A DNA stretch of 64,000 nucleotides from Dietzia sp032248695 (lineage in GTDB: Bacteria > Actinomycetota > Actinomycetes > Mycobacteriales > Mycobacteriaceae): NCBI RefSeq assembly GCF_032248695.1, contig NZ_JAVHXC010000002.1:1-64000 (forward strand), written 5' to 3'. Each line of letters starts with the position of its first letter. Positions within the stretch are counted from its first letter, which is position 1. A program made the translations under genes and the position numbers. Below the pieces are notes generated by a model. That model made no database searches. It was not told where the DNA came from and saw only the letters and a list, made by a program, of their open reading frames with translations. Below are positions 44,148 through 52,490 of the stretch, one piece after another.

Positions 44148-44597
44148 ATGACGGCCACCCACGACGCCCTGGTCCCGGCCCGGCTGGTGCGTGGCGCGCT
44201 GATCGGCGTCGGCGGATTCAACGCGCTGTCGGCGATCGGCGGCGGCATCGGGCTGCTCACGCCCGGGTCGATGGGTCTCCCGGTCGACGTCATCGCCGGC
44301 TCGGGGTTCACCAGCTATTTCTGGCCGGCGATACTGCTCATTGTGGTGATCGGCGGGACCCAGCTGCTCGCCGTGATCGCCGAGGTGCGCCGCGCCGCCA
44401 CCGCGCTGTTCTGGGCGGCGTTCGCCGGGTTCGCCATGATCATCTGGATCTTCGTCGAACTGGCCGCGATGGGCGGGTTCTCGGCGCTGCACGGCATCTA
44501 CTTCGCCACCGGCACGCTCCAGCTCGTCCTGGTGTTCGCGCTGCTCGGGATCGCGCCCGCAGTCGTCGGAGCGCGCGCCGTCGCCGCCCGGCGCTGA
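44148..44597 (+). CDS. Small four-helix membrane protein
   Basis: This 149-aa integral membrane protein has about four hydrophobic segments: ALIGVGGFNALSAIGGGIGLL, FWPAILLIVVIGGTQLLAVIA, ALFWAAFAGFAMIIWIFVEL and TLQLVLVFALLGIAPAVV. No catalytic motif is seen and the family is not identified. The ATG at 44148 is preceded by GGAG about twelve bases upstream; a frame extending to 44055 adds a hydrophilic, unconvincing stretch. It is convergent with the flavodoxin-like gene, with two bases between stops. Confidence 0.72.
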   Translation: MTATHDALVPARLVRGALIGVGGFNALSAIGGGIGLLTPGSMGLPVDVIAGSGFTSYFWPAILLIVVIGGTQLLAVIAEVRRAATALFWAAFAGFAMIIWIFVELAAMGGFSALHGIYFATGTLQLVLVFALLGIAPAVVGARAVAARR

Positions 44598-44599
44598 CG

Positions 44600-45100
44600 T
44601 CAGGCGAGCGGGCCGAGTGCCGCCAGCTCCGCTCCCCAGGCGCGCGCCCGCTCCACCTCGCCGTCCGCGATCGGACCCCCGTAGCCGTGTACTCCGAACG
44701 TCTTCGGCTTGGCCGCGGGACGGAATCCGCGTGCCACCAGCTTCTTCATGGCCTTCTTGGCCGCCGAGCCGGGCAGGCGGGGCGTGACGACCCGGGTGTC
44801 GAACGTCGCCACCGGCACCGCGCGGGTGGGCGACCGCACCGACTCGATCCACTCGCGGATCCCGCGCTCCGGGATGGACGGCGCGCCCTGCTGAGTGGCC
44901 GAGTCACGCGTCGCCGCCGTCGACATGGAGAAGGCGTGGGTCGGCCCGCCGACGACGAGAAAGTCGACGTCGTCGGCGAGCGCGCTCGGGGCGGACGCCG
45001 CGTCGACGACCCGCATATCCGCGCCGAAGCCGGCCGCGATCTCCCGCCCGAGCCGCTCGGTGTTCCCCCACAGCGACTCCACTACGAGTAACCCGGCCAT
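44600..45100 (-). CDS. Flavodoxin-like protein
   Basis: This 166-aa protein begins with LLVVESLWGNTERLGREIA, a flavodoxin-type first strand and phosphate-binding loop for FMN. DFLVVGGPTHAFSMS follows near residue 60, where the second flavin loop lies. Such short flavodoxins carry electrons or act as quinone reductases; the partner is unknown. The ATG at 45100 has GGGAGAGG just upstream; the longer frame from 45142 is less likely. Confidence 0.83.
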   Translation of the reverse strand: MAGLLVVESLWGNTERLGREIAAGFGADMRVVDAASAPSALADDVDFLVVGGPTHAFSMSTAATRDSATQQGAPSIPERGIREWIESVRSPTRAVPVATFDTRVVTPRLPGSAAKKAMKKLVARGFRPAAKPKTFGVHGYGGPIADGEVERARAWGAELAALGPLA

Positions 45101-45164
45101 GGCCTCTCCCCTCGCCCACCCACGCTGGTGTGTGGACGGCAACGTTACTCGCCTCGCGGCGCCC

Positions 45165-46940
45165 TCACGCCCCGAACCACGCCCGGCTCAGCTCGGCGTA
45201 ACGGCCGCCCGCGGCGAGCAGCTCCTCGTGCGTACCCGACTCCACGACGCGGCCGTGGTCCATCACCAGGATCCGGTCGGCGGACACGGCCTGGCTCAGC
45301 CGGTGCGCCACCACCAACCCGGCGCGGTTCTCCAGCACGGCGGCGGCCGCGGCATCCAGGCGGCGCGCGCCCGCGGACCCGGCCTCGGCGGTGGCCTCGT
45401 CGAGGATCACCACGTCCGGATCGGCCAGCTCGACGCGGGCCAGGGCGATCATCTGGGACTGCATGGGGTCGAGCGGGTGGCCGCCCTCGCCGATCACGGT
45501 GTCGACGCCCTTGGGCAGGTCCTCCACCCAGTCGGCGCCGACGGTGGCCAGCGCGGCACGCACCTCCGCAAGGCCCGCGTCGGGGCGCGGCGCGCGGACG
45601 TTCTCCGCCACGGTCGCGGCGAACGTGTGCACCTCCTGCGAGACCATCGAGATGTGCTGGCGCAGCACCGGCGGGTCCACGTCCGCCAGCGGCACCCCGC
45701 CCAGGCGCGCGCTGCCGCGAGTGGGCACCACGGTCCCGGCGGCGACCAACGCGAGCGTGCTCTTGCCCGCCCCCGTCGCGCCGACCACCGCCACGACCTC
45801 GCCCGGTGCGAGCGTCAGATCCACGTCGACCAGCGCCGGAGCGCCCTCGCGGTAGGCGTGTCCGACCCCGGACAACTCGAGCGGGCCGGGCTGCGGGATC
45901 GCGGTGCGCTCGGGCACCGGCATCGTGATGACGCCGACCATCCGCACCAGCGACGCGCCCGCCGACTGGACCTGGTCGACCATCCCCACCAGCGCGCCGA
46001 TCGGGTTGAACAGCCGGTGGAACAGCAGTGCCGCGGTGGTGACGGCGCCGGCGGTGATGATGTCGGCGTCCACCAGGACGAACCCCACCACCAGCAGCAG
46101 CGCCAGGACCGTGACCTCGGCGCGGTTGTTGCGGGAGAAGGCACGGGTGACGAAGTAGAACACCCGGATCGACAGGTCGCGCGCGGAGGCGGAGGCGGCG
46201 GTGATGCGCTCGAGCTCGGAGTCCTGCGCGTCGTAGGCGTGCAGCGTCCGCGCGCCGGTGATGCCGCCGAGCAGCCGGCTCGCGCGGGTGCCGAACGCCG
46301 CGCGCTCGGCGGCGTAGATCGGGCCCGAGCGCGGCAGGTACCAGCGCAGCGTCGTCCAGTACATGGGCACCGCGACCAGCCCCACCAGCCCGAGCCGCCA
46401 GTCGACCGTGGCCAGGCCGACGCCGGAGACGACCACCGTGAACAGCGATTGCACCACCAGCGGGATCACCGCCGTGGCGGCCTGGCTGATCTCGCGGGCG
46501 TCCTCGGCCACGCGCGAGACCAGGTCGCCGGTCTCGGTGGTCTCCATCTGCGCGGCGCCCAGGCGCAGCGAGCGGTCCATCACCATCTCGCGCAGGCGCG
46601 CGACCGTCGGCTCGGTGAGGCGCGCGAGCCACGCCTGACCCGCCCACGTGCAGCCCGCACCCACCACGCCGGCCACGGCGATCGCGACCACGGCCAGCCA
46701 CACCGCGCGGTAGTCGCCGCTGCCGGGCAGGACGTCCACCAGCCGGCCGATCACCCACGGCGCGACCAGGCCGGCGATCGCGCCGACCAGGCCGGCCAGC
46801 GCCACCAGGATCAGGTAGCCGCGGCGCTCGCGCAGCAGGGGCCACAGCACCGCGAGGGACTCGCGGCCGGTCGCCAGGGGCAGGGCGGCGTCCGGCGCGG
46901 CCTGCGCGTCCGGGGTCGCGAGGGTCTCGGTGGTGCTCAT
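45165..46940 (-). CDS. ABC exporter half-transporter with degenerate signature motif
   Basis: This 591-aa half-transporter has six membrane helices (about 30-320) followed by a nucleotide-binding domain. Walker A GATGAGKST (about 386) and Walker B with catalytic Glu VVILDEAT (about 508) are intact, as is the H-loop VVAHRLS. The ABC signature, normally LSGGQ, reads LDPMQ (about 489), and the D-loop is altered (AEAGSAG). It is the partner of the upstream half-transporter at 46937-48673, which has the opposite defects; together they make one complete ATP site. The start ATG at 46940 overlaps the upstream stop (ATGA). The exported substrate is unknown. Confidence 0.88.
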   Translation of the reverse strand: MSTTETLATPDAQAAPDAALPLATGRESLAVLWPLLRERRGYLILVALAGLVGAIAGLVAPWVIGRLVDVLPGSGDYRAVWLAVVAIAVAGVVGAGCTWAGQAWLARLTEPTVARLREMVMDRSLRLGAAQMETTETGDLVSRVAEDAREISQAATAVIPLVVQSLFTVVVSGVGLATVDWRLGLVGLVAVPMYWTTLRWYLPRSGPIYAAERAAFGTRASRLLGGITGARTLHAYDAQDSELERITAASASARDLSIRVFYFVTRAFSRNNRAEVTVLALLLVVGFVLVDADIITAGAVTTAALLFHRLFNPIGALVGMVDQVQSAGASLVRMVGVITMPVPERTAIPQPGPLELSGVGHAYREGAPALVDVDLTLAPGEVVAVVGATGAGKSTLALVAAGTVVPTRGSARLGGVPLADVDPPVLRQHISMVSQEVHTFAATVAENVRAPRPDAGLAEVRAALATVGADWVEDLPKGVDTVIGEGGHPLDPMQSQMIALARVELADPDVVILDEATAEAGSAGARRLDAAAAAVLENRAGLVVAHRLSQAVSADRILVMDHGRVVESGTHEELLAAGGRYAELSRAWFGA

Positions 46941-48673
46941 CGGTCGACCGCCGTCCGGTAGGTGGCTGACGCCTCGCGCAGCTCGAGGTGGGTGCCGGTG
47001 CGGGCCTCGCCGCTGCGCGGCAGGTGGACCACCCGGTCGGCGGTCGCGAGGAACGGCGGCGACGAGGTCACGACGAGCGTGGCCTGGCCGGGCCGGCTCG
47101 TGCGCAGGCGGCGCACGGCCTGGGCGATCTCCCACTCGGTCACCGCGTCCACGGCGCTGGTCGGCTCGTGCAGGACGAGCACGTCGGGGTCGGCGTGCAG
47201 GGCGCGTGCCAGAGCGATGCGCTGGCGCTGGCCGCCGGAGAGGTTGCGGCCGCCCTCGCGGACCTCGCTGCCGAGCCCGACGGGGAGGTTCTCGAGGATC
47301 TCCGCGACGGCGGAGCCGCGCAGGACCTCCTCGGAGATCGGCCCCTCTTCGTCGTCGTCGTGCCTCAGGGTGATGTTGGACCGGATGGTGCCCACGAACA
47401 GGTCCACGCGGTGCGGCGCGGCCACGAGGTGCGCGGCGATCTCGGGCGCGAGCTGGCTGCGGCGGTGACCCCCCACCAGCACGGCGTCCGCGCCGTCACT
47501 GTGGCCGGCCACGGCCAGGGTGATCGCGTCGGCGGCGGCCGGCTGGTCGGCGACCAGTGCGACGACCTCCCCCTCGGCCACCTCGAGGTCGATCCGGCGG
47601 CCGTCGGGCAGTTCCAGGCCCTGGATCCGCAGGTCGGCGCCGGCGGGCAGCTGGTCGCCGGAGTCGTCGACCGGGGCGGAACCGAGGTGGTCCACGAGCC
47701 GCTGCGCGGCGCCGTGGGAGCGGGCGTAGACGGCGACCATCTGTGTGATCATCCGGACCGGTTCCTCGAAGAACACGGCCACGCCCACCACGGAGACGAG
47801 CGTGCCGATCTCCATCTGCCCCTGGATCACGCGGTACCCGGCGGCCAGCAGGACCAGCGCCAGCACGGCGGCCATCCCGAGCGAGCCGATGCCCTGCACG
47901 CGCCCCGAGCGCTCGGCGGTGACGATCCCCGCGGCCGCGGCCTCCTCGGAGGCGTGGCGGTACTGCTCAGCCGCCCACCGCTCCCCGCCCCCGGCCTTGA
48001 GGACGCGCAGCCCGGCCATGATGTCGGCGGCGCGGCTGCTCGCCATGCCGATCGCGGCCTGCTGGGCGGTGCTGTGCCGGGAGATCACGCGGCTGGGCAG
48101 CGCGACCAGGGCCAGGCTCAGCGGGACGCCGATCAGCACGATGAGCCCCACCACCCAATCGGTCCACAGCAGGTAGACGGAGATGCCCACGATCCCGATC
48201 GCCGCGGAGCCGCCCAACGCGATCTGCCGGAAGACCAGCGCGGCGACGTCGGCGTCGGCCGAGCACACCGAGAGCACGTCGCCGGAGCTGGTGGCGTCCA
48301 TGGCGCGGCGGCGGGTCAGCGGCACGCGCGTGGCCTCGACGCGCAGGTCGTGGGCCTCCTCGTTGAGGGCCGTGTTGCTCATCCGCGCGCCGAAGCGGTA
48401 CCCCAGACTGAGGACGGTGAACAGCACGATGAGCCCGACCACCGACCACAGCATCGCCCACCGGTCGAGCGGGATGATCGCCACGTCCACGATCACGCCG
48501 ATCGCGATGGGCACCAGCGCCTCGCACAGCTGCCACAGGGTCATGAGTACCAACCCGGGCGCCCACAGGCGGCGTCGGCGACGGACCGCGCGGAGCAGGA
48601 GCCCGTTGGCGGTGGTCGGGGCGGGTGTGGTCGGGGCGGGCTGCCGAGTCGGTGGAGACGTCGGTGCTGACAT
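46937..48673 (-). CDS. ABC exporter half-transporter lacking Walker A
   Basis: This 578-aa membrane-spanning half-transporter has a canonical signature LSGGQRQRIALARAL (about 477) in its nucleotide-binding domain. The Walker A region reads ALVADQPAAADAIT (about 370-383), without G-x-x-G-x-G-K-S/T. The residue before the Walker B Glu is His (LVLHEPTS). It therefore cannot bind ATP in its own P-loop but can supply the signature to the partner at 45165-46940. Six membrane helices occupy about residues 40-330. The start ATG at 48673 fits the family. The pair forms a heterodimeric exporter operon. Confidence 0.87.
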   Translation of the reverse strand: MSAPTSPPTRQPAPTTPAPTTANGLLLRAVRRRRRLWAPGLVLMTLWQLCEALVPIAIGVIVDVAIIPLDRWAMLWSVVGLIVLFTVLSLGYRFGARMSNTALNEEAHDLRVEATRVPLTRRRAMDATSSGDVLSVCSADADVAALVFRQIALGGSAAIGIVGISVYLLWTDWVVGLIVLIGVPLSLALVALPSRVISRHSTAQQAAIGMASSRAADIMAGLRVLKAGGGERWAAEQYRHASEEAAAAGIVTAERSGRVQGIGSLGMAAVLALVLLAAGYRVIQGQMEIGTLVSVVGVAVFFEEPVRMITQMVAVYARSHGAAQRLVDHLGSAPVDDSGDQLPAGADLRIQGLELPDGRRIDLEVAEGEVVALVADQPAAADAITLAVAGHSDGADAVLVGGHRRSQLAPEIAAHLVAAPHRVDLFVGTIRSNITLRHDDDEEGPISEEVLRGSAVAEILENLPVGLGSEVREGGRNLSGGQRQRIALARALHADPDVLVLHEPTSAVDAVTEWEIAQAVRRLRTSRPGQATLVVTSSPPFLATADRVVHLPRSGEARTGTHLELREASATYRTAVDR

Positions 48674-48811
48674 AGGTGTGGGACTCCCGCAGTAGGTGAG
48701 GACGGCCCGGGGGCCTCGACGACTCTATGTCAGCGGCGGAATTCCCCGTCGCACTCAGGCGGTCGCGGTGCTAGTTTCGACCTCACCGGACTTCGCGAAC
48801 GGGGCTGCGAG

Positions 48812-49378
48812 ATGAGACCTCTGCGCTACTCCATCAACGTCACCCTCGACGGGTGTGTGGACCACGAGGCCGGGGTCATGCCCGACGAGGAGTCGATGCG
48901 GTTCTGGACCGAGCAGATGGCCGCCGCGGACGCCCTGTTGTTCGGCCGCGTCACCTACGAGCTCATGGAGTCGGCGTGGCGGCGTCCGGAGTCGGGGGTG
49001 TGGCCGGACTGGATGCAGCCGTGGGAGATCCCGTTCGCCGAGGCCATCGACCGCACGCCCAAGTACGTCGTCTCCAGCACCCTGGACCGCGTCGACTGGA
49101 ACGCCGAGCTGCTGCGTGGTGACCTCGGGGACGCGGTGCGGGAGCTCAAGGCCCGGCCGGGGCTGGGCCTGTGGGTCGGCGGCGTGAGGTTGCCGCTCGC
49201 GCTGGCGAACCTGGGGTTGATCGACGAGTTCGAGTTCGTCGTGCAGCCCGTTCTCGCCGGTCACGGCCCCACGCTCATGGCGGGTTTGCGCGAGCGTGTC
49301 GAGCTCCAGTTGGTGGACCGGATCGGCTTCCGGTCGGGGTCGGTGGCGGTGCGCTACCGCCCGATGCCGCGCGACTGA
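48812..49378 (+). CDS. Dihydrofolate-reductase-like (RibD C-terminal) protein
   Basis: This 188-aa protein is of the RibD_C/YwjB family, an NADPH-binding DHFR-like fold. It has YSINVTLDGCVDHE at the N-terminus, ADALLFGRVTYELM (about 40-52), and the glycine-rich LWVGGVRLPLALANLGLIDEF (about 128-148). Members are usually stand-alone reductases of unknown substrate rather than true dihydrofolate reductases. It starts 138 bases from the divergent ABC exporter operon. Confidence 0.85.
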   Translation: MRPLRYSINVTLDGCVDHEAGVMPDEESMRFWTEQMAAADALLFGRVTYELMESAWRRPESGVWPDWMQPWEIPFAEAIDRTPKYVVSSTLDRVDWNAELLRGDLGDAVRELKARPGLGLWVGGVRLPLALANLGLIDEFEFVVQPVLAGHGPTLMAGLRERVELQLVDRIGFRSGSVAVRYRPMPRD

Positions 49379-49405
49379 CGGGCCCCGGCCCGCGTCGCGC
49401 GCAGG

Positions 49406-50155
49406 TCAGGGCGCCGTGGTGCCCACCGAGTACGCGGCCGCGGCGTCGCGGACGTCCATGACGTACTCGCGCGAGGCGTTGTACGACAGGACGGCGCGCT
49501 GCCAGTTCTCGGCCTGACTCAGGTCTCCCCCGGTCTCGCACAGCAGGCGGGCGGCGGCCACGGTGGCGTCGTCGATCTGGTTGGGGTCGGCCACGCCGTC
49601 GCCGTTGGCGTCGCGGCCGTACTTGGTCCACGACTCGGGGATGAACTGCATGGGTCCCACCGCGCGGTCGTGTTCGGTGTCGCCGTCCCACCGGCCGCCG
49701 TCGGTGTCGGGGATGTCGGCGAAGCCGGGCGATCCGTCGAGTTTGATGCCGATGATCGGGGGCAGCGCGTAGCCGTCGTCGTTCAACATCGCCCCGCGGT
49801 ACCGGCCGTGCCGCGTCTCCACGTGCCCGATCCCGGCGAGCGTGGTCCAGGCGAGGTTGCACTCGGGTCGGGTCTGGCGCATGGTCTCGGCGGCGTTGCC
49901 GTAGGCGGCCAGCGCGGCGACGGGGATGTTCATCGGCTCGTTGAGGCCGGCCGCCCACTCGCGCAGCTGGTCGGATGTCCGGCCGGGGGCGTTGATGTCG
50001 ATGGTCGGCACGGGCGCCCCGGCGGCCGGCGGGATGCCCGGAGGGATGGGGATGGGCGCCTCGCGGGTGGCCTCGTAGGAGCACGACGACGACAACACGA
50101 CGGTCGCGAGCAGTCCCGCGAGGCTCGCGGTGGCGCGGGGGGTCAGGGTGGGCAT
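49406..50155 (-). CDS. lpqU: Lytic murein transglycosylase lipoprotein, LpqU-like
   Basis: This 249-aa secreted lipoprotein has the lipobox LSSSC with Cys25. The SLT/MltB-like catalytic domain contains GHVETRHGRY, in which Glu is the probable catalytic residue, then AVGPMQFIPESWTKYG and DANGDGVADPNQIDDA. It cleaves peptidoglycan between MurNAc and GlcNAc to form anhydro-muramyl ends. In mycobacteria lpqU lies between mazG and eno; here it is displaced from both by inserted genes. Confidence 0.88.
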   Translation of the reverse strand: MPTLTPRATASLAGLLATVVLSSSCSYEATREAPIPIPPGIPPAAGAPVPTIDINAPGRTSDQLREWAAGLNEPMNIPVAALAAYGNAAETMRQTRPECNLAWTTLAGIGHVETRHGRYRGAMLNDDGYALPPIIGIKLDGSPGFADIPDTDGGRWDGDTEHDRAVGPMQFIPESWTKYGRDANGDGVADPNQIDDATVAAARLLCETGGDLSQAENWQRAVLSYNASREYVMDVRDAAAAYSVGTTAP

Positions 50156-50237
50156 CGCCTGCCATCCTGCCCGAGCCGGGTCCGACAGCGCGTCAGGGTG
50201 TCCCCGGAGTCGCGGCGGGCCGGGCGTGACCTTCCTC

Positions 50238-50828
50238 TCACGCGGACCCGAACCCGCCGGCGAGCGCGGTGAGTTCGTCGAGGAGGGCGTCGCGGCTGAT
50301 GGCGGGCCGGTCCAGAACCCAGCGGACGGCGATGTTCTCCACGGCCATGACGATCACCCACGCCCGGGCCGCCGGGTCCGCCGAACGCAGGCCGGCCGCG
50401 GAGAGGTACACGGCCAGCAGTTCGCGCACGCGCGTCTCCAGCGCGTGCTGCGCCGTCCGGTGGCGCACCGCCGGCAGCTCCTCCCACACGATCCGCAGCA
50501 GCCCGGCGTCCGCCTCCAGAGCGGACAGCAGTGCGTCGGCGATCCCACGGACCGCGGCCGGGTCCTGCACGTCGACCGGGCCGGAGGCGGCGAGCGAGGC
50601 GGCCACGCGGTCGGAGATCTCCGCCGACCAGCGGTCCATCACCACCGTGACCAGCGCCGACTTGTCCGGGAAGTACTGGTAGAGCGAGCCCGGGCTCACC
50701 TCGGCCTGCTCTGCGACGCGGTTCGTGGTGAACGACTCGTAGCCGTCGCGCACGAGCACGACGCGAGCCGCGGCCACGATCCTCTCGACCATCGCCCGGG
50801 ATCTGGCCTGCTGGGGGACCCTTCTCAT
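50238..50828 (-). CDS. TetR-family repressor
   Basis: This 196-aa TetR regulator has an N-terminal HTH (RIVAAARVVLVRDGYESFTTNRVAEQAEVSPGSLYQYFPDKSAL) typical of the family, followed by a helical ligand domain. The ATG at 50828 follows a -10-like TACAAT after eight bases, giving an essentially leaderless transcript. It is divergent to the MpaB-type oxygenase, with a 16-base palindrome between them, and probably represses both genes. TetR proteins are also known to control latex-clearing oxygenases of the same domain family. Confidence 0.9.
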   Translation of the reverse strand: MRRVPQQARSRAMVERIVAAARVVLVRDGYESFTTNRVAEQAEVSPGSLYQYFPDKSALVTVVMDRWSAEISDRVAASLAASGPVDVQDPAAVRGIADALLSALEADAGLLRIVWEELPAVRHRTAQHALETRVRELLAVYLSAAGLRSADPAARAWVIVMAVENIAVRWVLDRPAISRDALLDELTALAGGFGSA

Positions 50829-50836
50829 GAACGCGA

Positions 50837-50867
50837 ATTGTATGCGAGTAAATACTCGCGTCATAGT
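50837..50867. promoter_or_regulatory. Divergent promoters with TetR operator
   Basis: A perfect inverted repeat GCGAGTA-AA-TACTCGC lies at 50844-50859. It abuts the minus-strand -10 TACAAT (50837-50842, read on the complement) of tetR and the plus-strand -10 CATAGT (50862-50867) of the oxygenase gene, whose ATG follows after six bases. Repressor bound here would block both. Confidence 0.7.
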
Positions 50868-50873
50868 CGTGTC

Positions 50874-52109
50874 ATGACCACCGCGCCCGAACGTCATGAC
50901 CCCACCGCGATCTCGCCGTACCCCACGCGCTTCCGCGAGGCCGAGGACCGCTCGCGCCGCATCGGCCGCACGCTCAAGGCCGTCGCGCGCGTGGACGAGG
51001 TCGACGAGCAGCTCATGGACCGCCTCGGCCGCGCCTATCTCGAGCGCGACGAGCTCGGCAACAGGCTGGCCGCCGCGATGCGCCTCCGCTCCGGCGAGCC
51101 CGGCGCGGTGAGCCGCCGCCAGCTCGACGAGGCCCTGACCACCGGCTCCGCCGGCCTGCCCGAGGACGCCCCGGCCGTCCTGCGGGAGTACCTCGCGCGG
51201 CTCGAGGACACCCCGGACTGGGTGGACTGGGCCAGGATCGAGCGCGGCCAGAAGGTCTACCTGCGGCTGGGCCAGAACGCCGCCGACATCCTGCTGCAGC
51301 TCTCACTCATCGGCGGCTACCGCTTCGGCGGCCCCACCGACCTCCTCGTGGCGACCGGCGGACTGACCGGCAACACGACCCTGCGGCGGCTGGCCGAGAC
51401 CAGCCACTGGACCATGTCGCTGTCCATCCCGGACGGGCTGCGGCCTGGCGGCGAGGCGTGGCGGCTCACCGGCCACGTGCGCGCGATGCACGCGGTGGTC
51501 AACCACGCCATGGAGCCGCGCTGGGACACGGGCCGCTGGGGCCTGCCGATCAACCAGAGCGACCTCGCCGCCACCCTGGGCCTGTTCGACGCCGTCGTCC
51601 TGCTGGGCGTGCGGACGCTCGGCGTGCCGGTGAGCCGCCAGGACTCGGCGGACGTCATGCACGTGTGGCGCTACGTCGGCTGGCTGCTGGGCGTGGACGA
51701 CGACTTCCTCGTCGAGCGCGAGAGCGAGCGCCACCGCATCAACTACCACATCCTCCTGGCGCAGGCCGGACTGTCCGAGGCGGGCCCGCAGCTCACGCAG
51801 GCCCTGGTCGAGGCGCAGCGCACGCGGCATCGCAGCGGCCCCTTCCCCCGCCTGCGCGCCCGGGTCGGCCACGAGCGGCTGCTGAGCATGCTCACCGTCC
51901 TGCTGGGCCGCGAGTCGATGCGCGAGTTCGGTCTGCCCGTCCGGCCGCCGTGGGCGCACGCGTACCTGGTCGCGCTCAACACGCTGCGCTACCGCACCCC
52001 GATCGGCCGCGCCCGGCTGAACAAGTGGGGCGAGCGGGTCCGCGACCGCGAGCGCAAGGAGACCTTCGGCGACGCCCGCCCCGACATCGGCCGCCCCGCC
52101 ACCGCCTGA
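50874..52109 (+). CDS. MpaB/latex-clearing-type oxygenase (DUF2236)
   Basis: This 411-aa DUF2236 protein belongs to the haem-containing oxygenase family that includes MpaB and the latex-clearing protein Lcp. The central region TGNTTLRRLAETSHW...GEAWRLTGHVRAMHAVVNH (about 160-205) corresponds to the haem-binding Arg/His-containing part of Lcp. No signal peptide is visible, unlike secreted Lcp, so it is probably cytoplasmic and the substrate is open. The start ATG at 50874 is close behind a -10 element, implying leaderless translation. The divergent TetR gene is the likely regulator. Confidence 0.82.
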   Translation: MTTAPERHDPTAISPYPTRFREAEDRSRRIGRTLKAVARVDEVDEQLMDRLGRAYLERDELGNRLAAAMRLRSGEPGAVSRRQLDEALTTGSAGLPEDAPAVLREYLARLEDTPDWVDWARIERGQKVYLRLGQNAADILLQLSLIGGYRFGGPTDLLVATGGLTGNTTLRRLAETSHWTMSLSIPDGLRPGGEAWRLTGHVRAMHAVVNHAMEPRWDTGRWGLPINQSDLAATLGLFDAVVLLGVRTLGVPVSRQDSADVMHVWRYVGWLLGVDDDFLVERESERHRINYHILLAQAGLSEAGPQLTQALVEAQRTRHRSGPFPRLRARVGHERLLSMLTVLLGRESMREFGLPVRPPWAHAYLVALNTLRYRTPIGRARLNKWGERVRDRERKETFGDARPDIGRPATA

Positions 52110-52123
52110 CTCCCGTCATTGTT

Positions 52124-52141
52124 CAGCGAGCGCTGTATAGT
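52124..52141 (+). promoter_or_regulatory. cmtR operator and -10
   Basis: The perfect palindrome CAGCG-AG-CGCTG (52124-52135) directly precedes TATAGT (52136-52141). The cmtR GTG follows seven bases later, so the message is probably leaderless and autoregulated. Confidence 0.5.
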
Positions 52142-52148
52142 TCAGTGC

Positions 52149-52490
52149 GTGCTGACCATTGAGACGCGCCTCGACGTGATGAACCGGCTGGGCCGGGCGA
52201 TGGCCGACCCGACCAGGTCCCGGATCTTGCTGTGCCTGCTCGATGGGCCCCGCTACCCGGCCGGCCTCGCACGCGAGCTCAACCTCACCCGACCGAACGT
52301 CTCCAACCACCTGGGCTGCCTGCGGGACTGCGGCATCGTCGTGGCCGCACCCGAGGGGCGGCAGATGCGCTACGAGATCTCCGACCCCCACCTGGCGGCC
52401 GCGCTCACCGCCCTGCTGGACGTCACGCTCGCCGTGGACACCGACGCCGAGTGCGTGGTCTCCGACTGCCCCACCTGCAGGCCGTCGTGA
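52149..52490 (+). CDS. cmtR: CmtR-like ArsR-family metal sensor
   Basis: This 113-aa ArsR/SmtB repressor is closely related to CmtR of Mycobacterium tuberculosis, which senses Cd(II)/Pb(II) through Cys57, Cys61 and Cys102. With the GTG start at 52149, Cys fall exactly at 57 and 61 (GCLRDC) and at 102 (DAECVV), which supports both start and function. The winged helix contains RPNVSNHLGCLR. Metal binding should release it from its operator. The stop overlaps the start of the P-type ATPase gene (GTGA), so the two form an operon. Confidence 0.92.
   Translation: MLTIETRLDVMNRLGRAMADPTRSRILLCLLDGPRYPAGLARELNLTRPNVSNHLGCLRDCGIVVAAPEGRQMRYEISDPHLAAALTALLDVTLAVDTDAECVVSDCPTCRPS

Noticed and set aside
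44895..46961. 688-codon plus-strand frame opposite the ABC exporter gene
   Set aside because: It is a compositional shadow of the minus-strand transporter, with no domain or ribosome binding site.
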